Source: Peptococcaceae bacterium BRH_c4b (GTDB taxonomy: Bacteria > Bacillota > Desulfotomaculia > Desulfotomaculales > Desulfocucumaceae). From it: DNA of 64,000 nt. Location of the stretch: contig LADO01000005.1 of NCBI GenBank assembly GCA_000961595.1, forward strand, positions 21,845 through 85,844. Reading direction: 5' to 3'. The notes beneath the pieces are model-generated. The model worked only from the letters and a program-made list of their open reading frames with translations. It ran no database searches and was not told the origin of the DNA. Shown one piece after another: positions 34,600 through 41,244 of the stretch (the stretch's first letter is position 1; each line of letters opens with the position of its first letter). Made by a program: the position numbers and the translations under genes.

Positions 34600-34788
34600 A
34601 TGGAGGAAATAATCAAACTCTCAGCCAACTACGGATTTCCTATGATCGTCGCCGGTTATCTGCTGGTTAGAATTGAGCCGCTATTGCGGGAACTGAAGGA
34701 GTCCATAGTCATGCTGACAGCGGTGGTAGCCAGGCAGAATGGCACCGATGTCGAGGAAATACGCAAAATTGCGGGGTGCGGGAATTGA
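34600..34788 (+). CDS. YvrJ family protein
   Basis: 62 residues: MEEIIKLSANYGFPMIVAGY with one membrane helix, then LVRIEPLLRELKESIVMLT. The pattern of a short hydrophobic helix followed by LxRxE...L is that of the YvrJ family (function unknown), the usual companion of DUF1659 and DUF2922. ATG 34600 after ATAGGAGGGATTATC. Confidence 0.8.
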   Translation: MEEIIKLSANYGFPMIVAGYLLVRIEPLLRELKESIVMLTAVVARQNGTDVEEIRKIAGCGN

Positions 34789-34851
34789 TTATCTATAAAC
34801 TGGCGAATATATGTGGGTGGAAATTTAGGGATTAATCCTACTGGCCAATAC

Positions 34852-35088
34852 TCATTTAGAGCGGGATTTTTTTTCCAGAAAGGCATATAAAAACATGGAG
34901 CCCACCATGACAGGCAAAGCCCAGTAGCCCAGCACCAAAACAGTTCTGTTGACATATTCAGGGTGATAGAAGACCATGAACCCATATGAGATATTGAAGG
35001 CTCCGGACAGTATTACGATAACAAAAATTATTTTACGCAGCAGGGCGCTGTTTTGCACAGATTCATCTCCTTGCCTTTGTTCCGGCAC
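34852..35088 (-). CDS. Small two-helix membrane protein
   Basis: 78 residues with membrane segments at about 18-40 (IIFVIVILSGAFNISYGFMV) and 50-70 (VLVLGYWALPVMVGSMFLY), and a basic tail. Begins directly after the stop of the upstream minus-strand gene (35089), so the two are coupled. Unknown function. Confidence 0.6.
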   Translation of the reverse strand: MPEQRQGDESVQNSALLRKIIFVIVILSGAFNISYGFMVFYHPEYVNRTVLVLGYWALPVMVGSMFLYAFLEKKSRSK

Positions 35089-35409
35089 TTACACCAGTAT
35101 ATCCAGGAAAAGACCGGGCTTTATGCTTTCTGTTGTTATTCCCAGGGAATTTAGACGGCTCATAAATTCATCGTAATTGCCGGATTCACCATAGAGTTCG
35201 TATTCCGGGGAGCTTTGAAAATTTACCTTTTCCGCAAACCTGTTATATGGCGTGGGGGCGGTTGAATGCTGGGTGTTTTTGTAGGCCGCAGCTATTAGTG
35301 GGTTAAATTTAATGGCTGCTGTCTTACGTACTTTGGTCTGTTCGCGCTGTTCCCTCTGCCTGATTAGTTCCACAGCCCGGTCCAAAGGGTTAATATTCAC
35401 TGCTTCCAC
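35089..35409 (-). CDS. Hypothetical protein
   Basis: 106 residues, soluble and polar: residues 1-30 are highly charged (AVELIRQREQREQTKVRK), the rest lacks clear motifs (YNRFAEKVNFQSSPEYELYG). Start ATG 35409 follows TGAGGTGGAAGC on the minus strand. Not recognised; probably lineage-specific. First gene of a two-gene minus-strand unit. Confidence 0.55.
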   Translation of the reverse strand: MEAVNINPLDRAVELIRQREQREQTKVRKTAAIKFNPLIAAAYKNTQHSTAPTPYNRFAEKVNFQSSPEYELYGESGNYDEFMSRLNSLGITTESIKPGLFLDILV

Positions 35410-35515
35410 CTCAATATATATTCCATTGTTTTACTTTAATTATAGACGGTTTTTATTATCTTCGGCAAGAAAATATCAAAATGGAGACCAAACCAGACTT
35501 GTCAGGAGATTTTTT

Positions 35516-35578
35516 GCTTTACAGCCTGTTGATCCCTGACCTTCGAGGACGGGGTCATACAGGCTGTTAGCGAGATAA
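35516..35578. repeat. Second short repeat family, copy 2
   Basis: GCTTTACAGCCTGTT ... CTTCGAGGACGGGGTC ... TACAGGCTGTTAGCGAGATAA, matching the element at 34525-34585 almost base for base. Confidence 0.8.
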
Positions 35579-35617
35579 AAAGATCCCGTATGCAGGGTCT
35601 AAAAAGAGAGTAGGGCT

Positions 35618-35758
35618 TCAAATTTTCTTGCGGACTTCATGTTTGTTCAGTTCGGGGATTTTACCAAGCTTTACGGGTTCCATGGTTATGGCGAACATCT
35701 TTGATACTATTTCTAATGCCTTGACCAGTATTTCTTCCGCAACGTCAACAACACTCAT
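35618..35758 (-). CDS. Small hypothetical protein
   Basis: 46 residues: MSVVDVAEEILVKALEIVSK then MFAITMEPVKLGKIPELNKH and EVRKKI. The minus-strand leader has CCGGGGGTG 9 nt before ATG. Amphipathic helix at the N-terminus. Too short for family assignment; the good ribosome site is the main support. Confidence 0.5.
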   Translation of the reverse strand: MSVVDVAEEILVKALEIVSKMFAITMEPVKLGKIPELNKHEVRKKI

Positions 35759-35891
35759 TTATATACACCCCCGGAAGAAAAGTATAATCCACCGCAGGCG
35801 CGTTATCATTGCAAAATTGTTGGATTTTTTACCTTTTTAGCGGGCAGGATTAATAAATTTTCCAGAGGGCATGATTAAAAATAATTGCAAG

Positions 35892-36467
35892 TTAAAAGGC
35901 GGGTTGTGGGGCAGTACTTTTCTGCTGCTCTTTTTTCATTATATATAAGGCGGTTGCAATGGATCTGGCCAGGGTGTTTGCCCCCTTCCAGACCATATAT
36001 AAACTGGAATTTTGCAGTAGTAAGTAGTTGGCTATGCCGCCTATATTTACGTTTAATATAACTGAAATGTCACCAACAGAGGGTAATTCTCTACCCATCG
36101 CCTTGCCCGGGTGGATTGGGCTCTTTTTCACAACCATGTGGCCCAATTCTTTTGTGCCACCCAGGGAGGCGTCAATGGCCACGATAAACCTGTCATTTTC
36201 CAGAGTGTTGTATACGTCCAGCAAATTTTTGGCATGTATGGGGTTATCCAGGCTGCCGATTACATTTGGCACCATCATCTGTTTCATTAGTGTGCCGGTG
36301 AGCGGCCCGAAGCAGTCCCCTGCCGAACGTTCCACACCGATGCATAGGAAAGTTATGTTCCTGTCCAGAGGAAACTCGCTTAGAAATATTTTTATTAGTT
36401 TACTGAACAGAAATTTTTCTTCAAAATGGTACGAAAACTTATTATCACTGATCACATGCAAAACCAT
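35892..36467 (-). CDS. yyaC: Sporulation protein YyaC (HybD-fold spore protease-like)
   Basis: 191 residues, typical length. FLCIGVERSAGDCFGPLTG is the conserved nucleotide/metal-type loop, followed by NVIGSLDNPIHAKNL, FIVAIDASLGGTKELG, and PIHPGKAMGRELPSVGDIS. YyaC belongs to the germination-protease/hydrogenase-maturation-protease fold and occurs in endospore formers, where it is expressed in the forespore. Its presence indicates a spore-forming host. Confidence 0.9.
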   Translation of the reverse strand: MVLHVISDNKFSYHFEEKFLFSKLIKIFLSEFPLDRNITFLCIGVERSAGDCFGPLTGTLMKQMMVPNVIGSLDNPIHAKNLLDVYNTLENDRFIVAIDASLGGTKELGHMVVKKSPIHPGKAMGRELPSVGDISVILNVNIGGIANYLLLQNSSLYMVWKGANTLARSIATALYIMKKEQQKSTAPQPAF

Positions 36468-36678
36468 CTTTCCCGGTGGAATCTTTAAACAATTATCTCA
36501 GAACCACAGGGAAAAATATGGGGAACGGTGGATGGCAGATAAAAAGAATTGCCTGTCTATCTGACAGGAAAACCGAAATAGAATAAGGAAATTCACTAAA
36601 TAGCAAAGGAACAAGGCTAATAAACAAGAATTCAGAATAAGAATGATGTAAATTTAATATACGGAAATGAGTTTTTGA

Positions 36679-36707
36679 TTGACACAGGTATTGTATGGGA
36701 ATATTAT
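36679..36707 (+). promoter_or_regulatory. Promoter of the His-rich NifX-like gene
   Basis: TTGACA (36679-36684), 17-bp spacer, TATTAT (36702-36707). Confidence 0.65.
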
Positions 36708-36756
36708 AAAAATGAAACAATGACCATAATATTGCATTAGGGAGTGGATTGATTAG

Positions 36757-37140
36757 ATGAAAATAGCTGCACCAAACGACAATGGAAAAATTAATCAACA
36801 TTTCGGTCAAAGTAGAGAATTTATGGTTTGCGAAATGGAAGGCCAGAAGGTGGCGGGCCAGAAGATCATTTCAGCCGAATCGCTTCAGCACAATCATGGA
36901 GGATTGGCCAAATTGTTGCAAGACGAGGGTGTGGAAGTGGTCATTCTGGGGGGTATCGGTCCTTATGCCCTGGAAGCCCTGGAGCAGACTGGTTTTAAGA
37001 CGATAACCGGTGCTGCCGGTGTTATCAGGGAAGCCATGGAAGCCTACGCCAGAGGAGAGCTTGTATCCCGCAAAGTTGTGTGTAACCATCACGGTCATGG
37101 TCACGAGCACGGCCATTCCCACCATCATCACGATAGTTAA
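36757..37140 (+). CDS. NifX-type cofactor-binding protein with His-rich tail
   Basis: 127 residues. One NifX-type domain (MKIAAPNDNGKINQHFGQSR, VEVVILGGIGPYALEALEQT, GFKTITGAAGVIREAM) and a metal-binding tail of alternating His and Gly (residues 108-127, HGHGHEHGHSHHHH). The tail suggests nickel, cobalt or zinc binding beyond the usual Fe-S or FeMo-type ligands. ATG 36757 after AGGGAGTGGATTGATTAG. Monocistronic; ends in a REP-like element. Confidence 0.8.
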   Translation: MKIAAPNDNGKINQHFGQSREFMVCEMEGQKVAGQKIISAESLQHNHGGLAKLLQDEGVEVVILGGIGPYALEALEQTGFKTITGAAGVIREAMEAYARGELVSRKVVCNHHGHGHEHGHSHHHHDS

Positions 37141-37147
37141 AAGGTCA

Positions 37148-37201
37148 GGGGACACACCTCTCTTTTTTAAGTCTGGCTCTGGGGGTCAGAGGAATGTCCC
37201 C
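37148..37201. repeat. Dispersed palindromic (REP-like) element, copy 5
   Basis: 54 bp, GGGGACACACCT ... AGGAATGTCCCC, reverse orientation, starting 8 bp after the stop of the NifX-like gene and flanked by AAGGTCA. Confidence 0.75.
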
Positions 37202-37228
37202 AACTATAAGGGGAGATTGGGAAAAATG

Positions 37229-37270
37229 AAAAAGCCTACGGGTAAGCGCTTGTTTGCCCGGAGGCTTTTT
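37229..37270 (-). terminator. Terminator for the minus-strand membrane protein gene
   Basis: AAAAAGCCT / AGGCTTTTT outer stem (37229-37237 / 37262-37270) with CGGG / CCCG inside. Overlaps the stop codon of the gene ending at 37269. Confidence 0.75.
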
Positions 37271-37484
37271 ATGTACCCAGCAGCGCCCATAGCATCCCTA
37301 TGATTATGGTAAGCAAACCAAGGGCGATGATTTTTGACCAGATAATGACGTTTTTTGGCCAGGTGCGGGGCTGCAGATAATTTATTTTTTCCCCGCCGGT
37401 TAGTATGAAGTAGGTTATTAACAATGTTGCCACAAGTACCACCGATGTACCCAGCAGTATAAATATCAGACTTAGATAAAGCAT
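37269..37484 (-). CDS. Small two-helix membrane protein
   Basis: 71 residues with hydrophobic segments at about 2-28 (LIFILLGTSVVLVATLLITY) and 50-70 (ALGLLTIIIGMLWALLG), linked by a basic loop. Similar in size to many small Firmicutes inner-membrane proteins; family not recognised. The overlapping +1/-1 reading frames give no better candidate. Confidence 0.5.
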   Translation of the reverse strand: MLYLSLIFILLGTSVVLVATLLITYFILTGGEKINYLQPRTWPKNVIIWSKIIALGLLTIIIGMLWALLGT

Positions 37485-37687
37485 ACATATGCCCCACTTA
37501 TAAGATTAATTTACCCACGCTATGGCGCCTGGTGGACCGATTGCCTAAAACATGCGGCATTATATTTATATTAATTATCTTATCGTATTAATAAATTTTG
37601 GACAACCTGAATAAAAGCTACCATTGTTATGGATATTCCGCTTTGTTATAATTCATTATGTAATAATGTACATCGGGGTGGTAGGTT

Positions 37688-38104
37688 TTGGACTCATGGG
37701 AACGCCTGGTATTAAAATTTACTGATACTCTCGAAACAGTATTTCCCGATGAAACGGTGGCCGGGGAGCCTTTCTGGTCCCTGATGGAAATAAAGGATGG
37801 TAAAAATACAGGTAATTTCCATAGTATTGGTCAAAGATATGGAAAAACAATGGTTATGTTGTTTCCGCAAAAAAGGATGGCGGATTGGGCTGCTACCAGG
37901 CTCAGGGAGCATAGCTCTGATTTTGGGGTGAGGGGTATAAGCCGGACGCATTTGGATGTTTTATGCGGACTTTGTGAATCAGGCTACCCTATTGAATTGG
38001 TTGTTGCCGCTGCGGATTTAAACCTAAAAGGGGAACTTCAGGGCGCATCTATGACCCCCGCCCAAATAAGGGATGCCATAACGCCGGAGCATTGCCAAAC
38101 GTGA
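37688..38104 (+). CDS. Hypothetical protein
   Basis: 138 residues from TTG 37688. Soluble alpha/beta character: WERLVLKFTDTLETVFPDE, MVMLFPQKRMADWAATRLRE, LELVVAAADLNLKGELQG-like end segment. I do not recognise it. Preceded by GGGGTGGTAGG and followed after 30 bp by the cysteine-cluster gene, so the two may form an operon. Confidence 0.55.
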   Translation: MDSWERLVLKFTDTLETVFPDETVAGEPFWSLMEIKDGKNTGNFHSIGQRYGKTMVMLFPQKRMADWAATRLREHSSDFGVRGISRTHLDVLCGLCESGYPIELVVAAADLNLKGELQGASMTPAQIRDAITPEHCQT

Positions 38105-38134
38105 CCAAAAAGAAATTTATTGAGGAGTGGTAAC

Positions 38135-38872
38135 TTGTTAAGCCTTGACAAAATATATACCCAGTTAAGTTATGCTGAAAAAAACGGTTTGCTGGGCGAA
38201 CTTAAAAATGTATATGAACGCCTGCCGCAGACCACGTGTGAAAAGTGTGCCACCTGCTGCAGTGTGCCGTCTCCCGCCTATGTTGTTGAGTTTTTAAATA
38301 TGTTTCGCTATATGAAAAACAATTTGCAAGATCAAATTCCTGGTATATTGGAAAGATGCATAAGGTTTTATTTCCTTGAGCTGGTTGATATAAACAGCAG
38401 ATGTCCCTTTGTTGATCCTGTGGACAACACCTGCCTGGTATATCCCGCACGCCCTTTTACCTGCAGGGGATATGGCCTTTTTGACAAGGGAGAGGTGCCG
38501 GGCGCAGGGGAAGAGATGCTTAAACTGGCCGAGAAATATAAAAATGAATTCGATATCACTCTGCCGGATGAGGTTGTTAACTACAAGCTGCCCCGCTGCG
38601 GTAAGGTCATGGTTGCCGGCGGGAAAAAGATTGTACCCGAACTTCTTCAAACATCCATTGCCGATGTAGCCAGACTGGAATCAGGGCTGTTTCCCGTGGA
38701 AATAGTCGACAGCGAGTATACCTTCGTGCCTTTCCCCACACACCTGGCCTTGACCGTGCTGGGAGAGGGCGCCAGGGCCAGGCGGCACAAAGTCATGAAA
38801 GAATATTTGGAGCAAGGCAGTAGCCCTTTGCTGGAAGGGTATATGGAAAAATACGGTAAATACAGCTTGTAG
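38135..38872 (+). CDS. YkgJ family cysteine-cluster protein
   Basis: 245 residues from TTG 38135 (TGAGGAGTGG upstream). Two cysteine groups define the family: CEKCATCCSVPSP near residue 35 and INSRCPFVDPVDNTCLVYPA then RPFTCRGYGLFD at 90-115. YkgJ proteins bind Fe-S or zinc; their function is open. A third Cys lies at LPRCGK. A strong terminator follows, so it is not part of the AprA-like operon. Confidence 0.8.
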   Translation: MLSLDKIYTQLSYAEKNGLLGELKNVYERLPQTTCEKCATCCSVPSPAYVVEFLNMFRYMKNNLQDQIPGILERCIRFYFLELVDINSRCPFVDPVDNTCLVYPARPFTCRGYGLFDKGEVPGAGEEMLKLAEKYKNEFDITLPDEVVNYKLPRCGKVMVAGGKKIVPELLQTSIADVARLESGLFPVEIVDSEYTFVPFPTHLALTVLGEGARARRHKVMKEYLEQGSSPLLEGYMEKYGKYSL

Positions 38873-38887
38873 ATTTATACTGCTTTT

Positions 38888-38922
38888 GATAAAGAGATCG
38901 CTCTGATCTCTTTATCCTTTTT
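38888..38922 (+). terminator. Rho-independent terminator
   Basis: Perfect 12-bp stem GATAAAGAGATC / GATCTCTTTATC (38888-38899 / 38905-38916) followed by CTTTTT. Confidence 0.9.
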
Positions 38923-39075
38923 AAGTAATAAAATATTTGATCTTCCGTTTTAAAGGAGGATTAAGATTTTATGTAGAAGAAAATAAATAAATATTTCAGA
39001 AACTAATGCGGTGTGATTATAGTTATAAACTTTTTTCAGTAAGCAAAGGAAAATATAAACAGGGAGGGTGACAAC

Positions 39076-40854
39076 GTGGCTGAAAGGGTATATATTGACG
39101 CCGATGTGCTCATTCTCGGTGGCGGCACGGCGGGATGCATGGCAGCCTGGGAAGCCCGGCGAACAGGTGGCGAGGACCTGAAGATAGTTATTGTTGAAAA
39201 AGCTTTTATACGCCACAGCGGGTGTCTGTCTGCCGGCATGAACGCCTTGAACATGTATATCAACCAGGGTAAGCCGGAAGATTATGTTTCTTATGCCCGT
39301 TACGACATGTGTGGCGCACCCATCCGTGAAGATATTATGCTTTCCGTAGCCAATGAAGTGAACGATACTGTTAAAATTATGGAAGAATCCGGGTTGCCCA
39401 TGAAAAAAAAGGAAGACGGGCGTTATCTGAACCGGGGAAAATGGAATATAGAAATAAACGGTTCCCTGCTAAAACCCATCACTGCCGCCAAGGCTATAGA
39501 AGCCAGGGCTGAAATTTACAACCGTGTTTACATTACGGATTTGATCGTGAAGGATGATGCCTGCATAGGTGCCGTGGGATTCGGTGTCAGGGACGGTAAA
39601 TTCTATATTTGCCGCGGCAAGGTTACCATGCTGTGCGCGGGAGGCGCCGCCGGTTTATGGAGGCCCAACAATCACGGTGACGCACATCACCGGATATGGT
39701 ATTTTCCCTTTAATGCCGGTAGTTCCTACGCCATGTGCAAACGGGCCGGCGCGGAAATGACCACTTTTGAGGTGCGCTTTGTCCCCGTGCGCACCAAAGA
39801 CACATACTCCCCCACCGGCACTCTTTCCATTGGTATGGGGGCGCCCATGGTGAATTCTCTGGGGCAGGCCTTTATGAAAGAGGATCCCCATTATGTTCAG
39901 TGGGGAGGCCACACCGCGCCGACTCCCATCAGGGCATACGGCTTCCAAAGAGAAACCATAGCCCACAGAGGACCTGTTTTTATGGATACCACTAAGGGAG
40001 ACCCTGCCAAAGTAACTGGTATTAAAGGCCAGTATCTAGACATGAGCCCATCCCTGGTACTTTATTGGGGCTGCAACGATATAGATCCCTCCAAGGAACC
40101 CGTGGAAATCGATGGTGGGGATCCCAACATCGTGGGTGCCCATGCCGGTATGGCTGGGGCATGGACCAGGGGAACCTCCCGGGAAACCACCGTTGGCCGT
40201 CTGTACGTTTCCGGTGACGCCCTGGGCGGCGCACCCAGTCGTTTCATTTCAGGCAGCTGGACCTGCGGCAGAATTACAGGCCGGAGTATGGCACAGGCAT
40301 TGAAGGCCAACAGCTATGATTATGCGGACCTGGAGCCGGCTCTGGTGGATGCCCTGGAGGAACGTACCTTCGGTCCATTGAACAATTACCTGGGCAGGGC
40401 CAAGGAAGGTTTATGGACTGACGGTACTCTGATGAGCGGCATCTCGCCCAAACAGATGGAAGACCGTATGCAAAAGATTATGGAGGAATATTGTGGCGGC
40501 CGTACCCGCTGGTATTTTATCAGTGAGCCATATTTGAACATTGCTCGCAGACATATTAAGAGGATGCGCAACGACCAGTTGCAGTACCTCTGTGCCAGGG
40601 ACTTGCACGACTTGCAACTGGCCTGGGATGTAATCAACCGCCTGGATGTGTGCCAACTGGTTGTCGAGCATATTAGTTTTCGCAAGGAAACGAGATTTCC
40701 GGGCTATGTGCTTAGAACAGATTATCCTGAAGCTGATCCTGACTATGATTGCTTCATTAATTCTAAATGGGATCCTGAAACAGACGAGGTTGTATGCTTC
40801 AAAGTTCCTTACGAACAAATAGTTCCCGGAGACCGCCGGAAGGAAACTATCTGA
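39076..40854 (+). CDS. AprA-like FAD-binding oxidoreductase (not canonical AprA)
   Basis: 592 residues. Flavoprotein of the fumarate reductase/AprA family: VLILGGGTAGCMAAWEARR (FAD dinucleotide fold), IVEKAFIRHSGCLSAGMNAL, MLCAGGAAGLWRPN, VRFVPVRTKDTYSPTG, VGAHAGMAGAW and LYVSGDALGGAPSRFISGSW. Compared with the AprA at 46185 it keeps the Arg of the RFVPxR segment and the His of GxHxG, which from memory are active-site residues of APS reductase, but alters FKDAYGPVGAW to TKDTYSPTGTL and lacks a large insertion. GTG start after CAGGGAGGGTGACAAC. First gene of an operon with AprB-like and Qmo-like proteins and no sat. Substrate unknown. Confidence 0.75.
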   Translation: MAERVYIDADVLILGGGTAGCMAAWEARRTGGEDLKIVIVEKAFIRHSGCLSAGMNALNMYINQGKPEDYVSYARYDMCGAPIREDIMLSVANEVNDTVKIMEESGLPMKKKEDGRYLNRGKWNIEINGSLLKPITAAKAIEARAEIYNRVYITDLIVKDDACIGAVGFGVRDGKFYICRGKVTMLCAGGAAGLWRPNNHGDAHHRIWYFPFNAGSSYAMCKRAGAEMTTFEVRFVPVRTKDTYSPTGTLSIGMGAPMVNSLGQAFMKEDPHYVQWGGHTAPTPIRAYGFQRETIAHRGPVFMDTTKGDPAKVTGIKGQYLDMSPSLVLYWGCNDIDPSKEPVEIDGGDPNIVGAHAGMAGAWTRGTSRETTVGRLYVSGDALGGAPSRFISGSWTCGRITGRSMAQALKANSYDYADLEPALVDALEERTFGPLNNYLGRAKEGLWTDGTLMSGISPKQMEDRMQKIMEEYCGGRTRWYFISEPYLNIARRHIKRMRNDQLQYLCARDLHDLQLAWDVINRLDVCQLVVEHISFRKETRFPGYVLRTDYPEADPDYDCFINSKWDPETDEVVCFKVPYEQIVPGDRRKETI

Positions 40855-40897
40855 GACTTTGCCCTTTTTTTCCGATGAGGAAGGAGGAGAATGCTAA

Positions 40898-41242
40898 ATG
40901 CCACCTAAAGCCGACCCTACCAAATGCGATGGCTGCCAGGGAGAAAGCGAGCCGCTTTGTGAACAGGTGTGTCCGGGCAATTTAATGACTCTGGATAAGG
41001 AAACTAGAAAAGCTTATTGTCGTGAGCCTGGAGACTGCTGGGATTGTATGACCTGTACCAAAGCCTGCCCACGTCAGGCTATTCAGACTACGTTGCAGTA
41101 TCAAATTGCTTATTTTCCCGGCAAATTAATACCCCTGGTAGGTACCAACAGTGTTACCTGGACTTCCATTGACTGCCACGGCAGGGTGGAGCGCTTTGTT
41201 ATGAAAACCCTGGTTAGTCCTGATGATGAGGATGAGGATTAA
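40898..41242 (+). CDS. AprB-like 2[4Fe-4S] ferredoxin subunit
   Basis: 114 residues, about 30 fewer than the AprB at 45687 because the C-terminal tail that wraps AprA is missing. The eight cysteines have the same order: CDGCQGESEPLCEQVCPG and CWDCMTCTKACPRQ. The beta-sheet segment after the clusters (PLVGTNSVTWTSIDCHGRVE) matches AprB. ATG 40898 after AAGGAGGAGAATGCTAA. Lies 43 bp after the AprA-like gene and 2 bp before the Qmo-like gene, so the three are one transcript and likely one complex. Confidence 0.8.
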   Translation: MPPKADPTKCDGCQGESEPLCEQVCPGNLMTLDKETRKAYCREPGDCWDCMTCTKACPRQAIQTTLQYQIAYFPGKLIPLVGTNSVTWTSIDCHGRVERFVMKTLVSPDDEDED

Positions 41243-41244
41243 AC

